Assembly: GCA_025351545.1 (NCBI GenBank)
Contig: JANXVQ010000868.1
Location: 1-5,487 of the forward strand
Length of the DNA stretch: 5,487 bases
From: Spirosoma sp.
GTDB lineage: Bacteria > Bacteroidota > Bacteroidia > Cytophagales > Spirosomataceae
Direction: 5' to 3'
Shown here: piece after piece, positions 5,386 through 5,487 of the stretch
Layout of the letters: the number at the start of each line of letters is the position of its first letter
How positions within the stretch are numbered: position 1 is the first letter of the stretch
The notes under the pieces: generated by a model
What the model saw: the letters and a program-made list of their open reading frames with translations, nothing else
Told to the model about the DNA's origin: nothing
Database searches by the model: none
Translations under genes and position numbers: made by a program

Positions 5386-5487
5386 AGTGAATGAATTGCT
5401 GTTGAGCAAGTTTCAATACCCACTGCCCGACGACCGTATTGCCCGCTTTCCGTTGCCTCAACGCGATTCGTCGAAATTGCTTGTTTA
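5378..5487 (+). CDS. queA: S-adenosylmethionine:tRNA ribosyltransferase-isomerase, N-terminal part (3' cut by window)
   Basis: The frame from ATG 5378 is open to the right edge, giving 36 complete codons and two bases. After a short leader of about 11 residues it reads FQYPLPDDRIARFPLPQRDS and then SKLLV. This matches the N-terminus of QueA, typically F-x-Y-x-L-P-x-x-x-I-A-x-x-P-x-x-x-R-D-x-S-x-L-L-V. QueA moves and rearranges the ribose of S-adenosylmethionine onto preQ1 in tRNA, making epoxyqueuosine at the wobble position of GUN anticodons. The enzyme is cytosolic and usually about 350 residues, so only a tenth is visible here. The start overlaps the stop of the membrane protein gene in ATGAGTGA, a coupled-translation arrangement. 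The identity is well supported although short. Confidence 0.88.
   Translation, partial: MSEVNELLLSKFQYPLPDDRIARFPLPQRDSSKLLV

Noticed and set aside
5154..5423. Minus-strand frame opposite the membrane protein and queA
   Set aside because: It overlaps two well-supported plus-strand genes and shows no motif or start context.
1..5487. CRISPR array, transposon ends, prophage or toxin-antitoxin/defence system
   Set aside because: No regularly spaced repeats, transposase or integrase motifs, or defence-type domains are visible; the genes are ordinary metabolic, transport and tRNA-modification genes.

Overview
This window looks like a chromosomal segment from the phylum Bacteroidota, most likely Cytophagales (a Spirosoma/Dyadobacter-like organism). 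Three things suggest this. Three gene starts are preceded by the Bacteroidota-type -7 promoter box TAnnTTTG, start codons lack clear Shine-Dalgarno sequences, and the protein sequences have a Bacteroidota character. The assignment rests on pattern recognition, not on a database search.

Layout, left to right. (1) Positions 1-1855 (+) hold the last 35 codons of one ABC exporter subunit. A complete 587-residue second subunit overlaps it by 17 nt, so the two are probably the halves of a heterodimeric type IV ABC exporter. (2) Positions 1856-2277 form a 422-nt gene-free gap with two nested inverted-repeat structures (1866-1933 and 2095-2139) and, at its right end, a TATCTTTG promoter box. (3) Positions 2278-2862 (+) encode a small lipoprotein of unknown function. 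It starts at 2278, not at the far-upstream ATG at 2179. (4) A hairpin terminator at 2928-2957 lies between convergent genes. (5) Positions 2976-4046 (-) encode a branched-chain amino acid aminotransferase (ilvE). It has its own TAGCTTTG promoter box, two adjacent hairpins in a short leader, and a palindrome further upstream. (6) Positions 4157-4708 (-) encode a PduO-type cobalamin adenosyltransferase. (7) The 167-nt divergent gap 4709-4875 has a TACCTTTG box facing right. (8) Positions 4876-5385 (+) encode a four-helix membrane protein with DUF1648-like features. Its last 8 nt overlap the start of queA (tRNA queuosine synthesis), which runs off the right edge.

The genes do not form one pathway. 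The window joins two co-transcribed pairs (ABC/ABC and membrane protein/queA) and three separately placed genes. I find no CRISPR array, tRNA or rRNA gene, transposase, phage gene or recognisable new multi-gene system. The observations most worth a second look are non-coding: a shared extended promoter motif TANCTTTGC, the structured ilvE leader, and the folded elements in the 422-nt gap.
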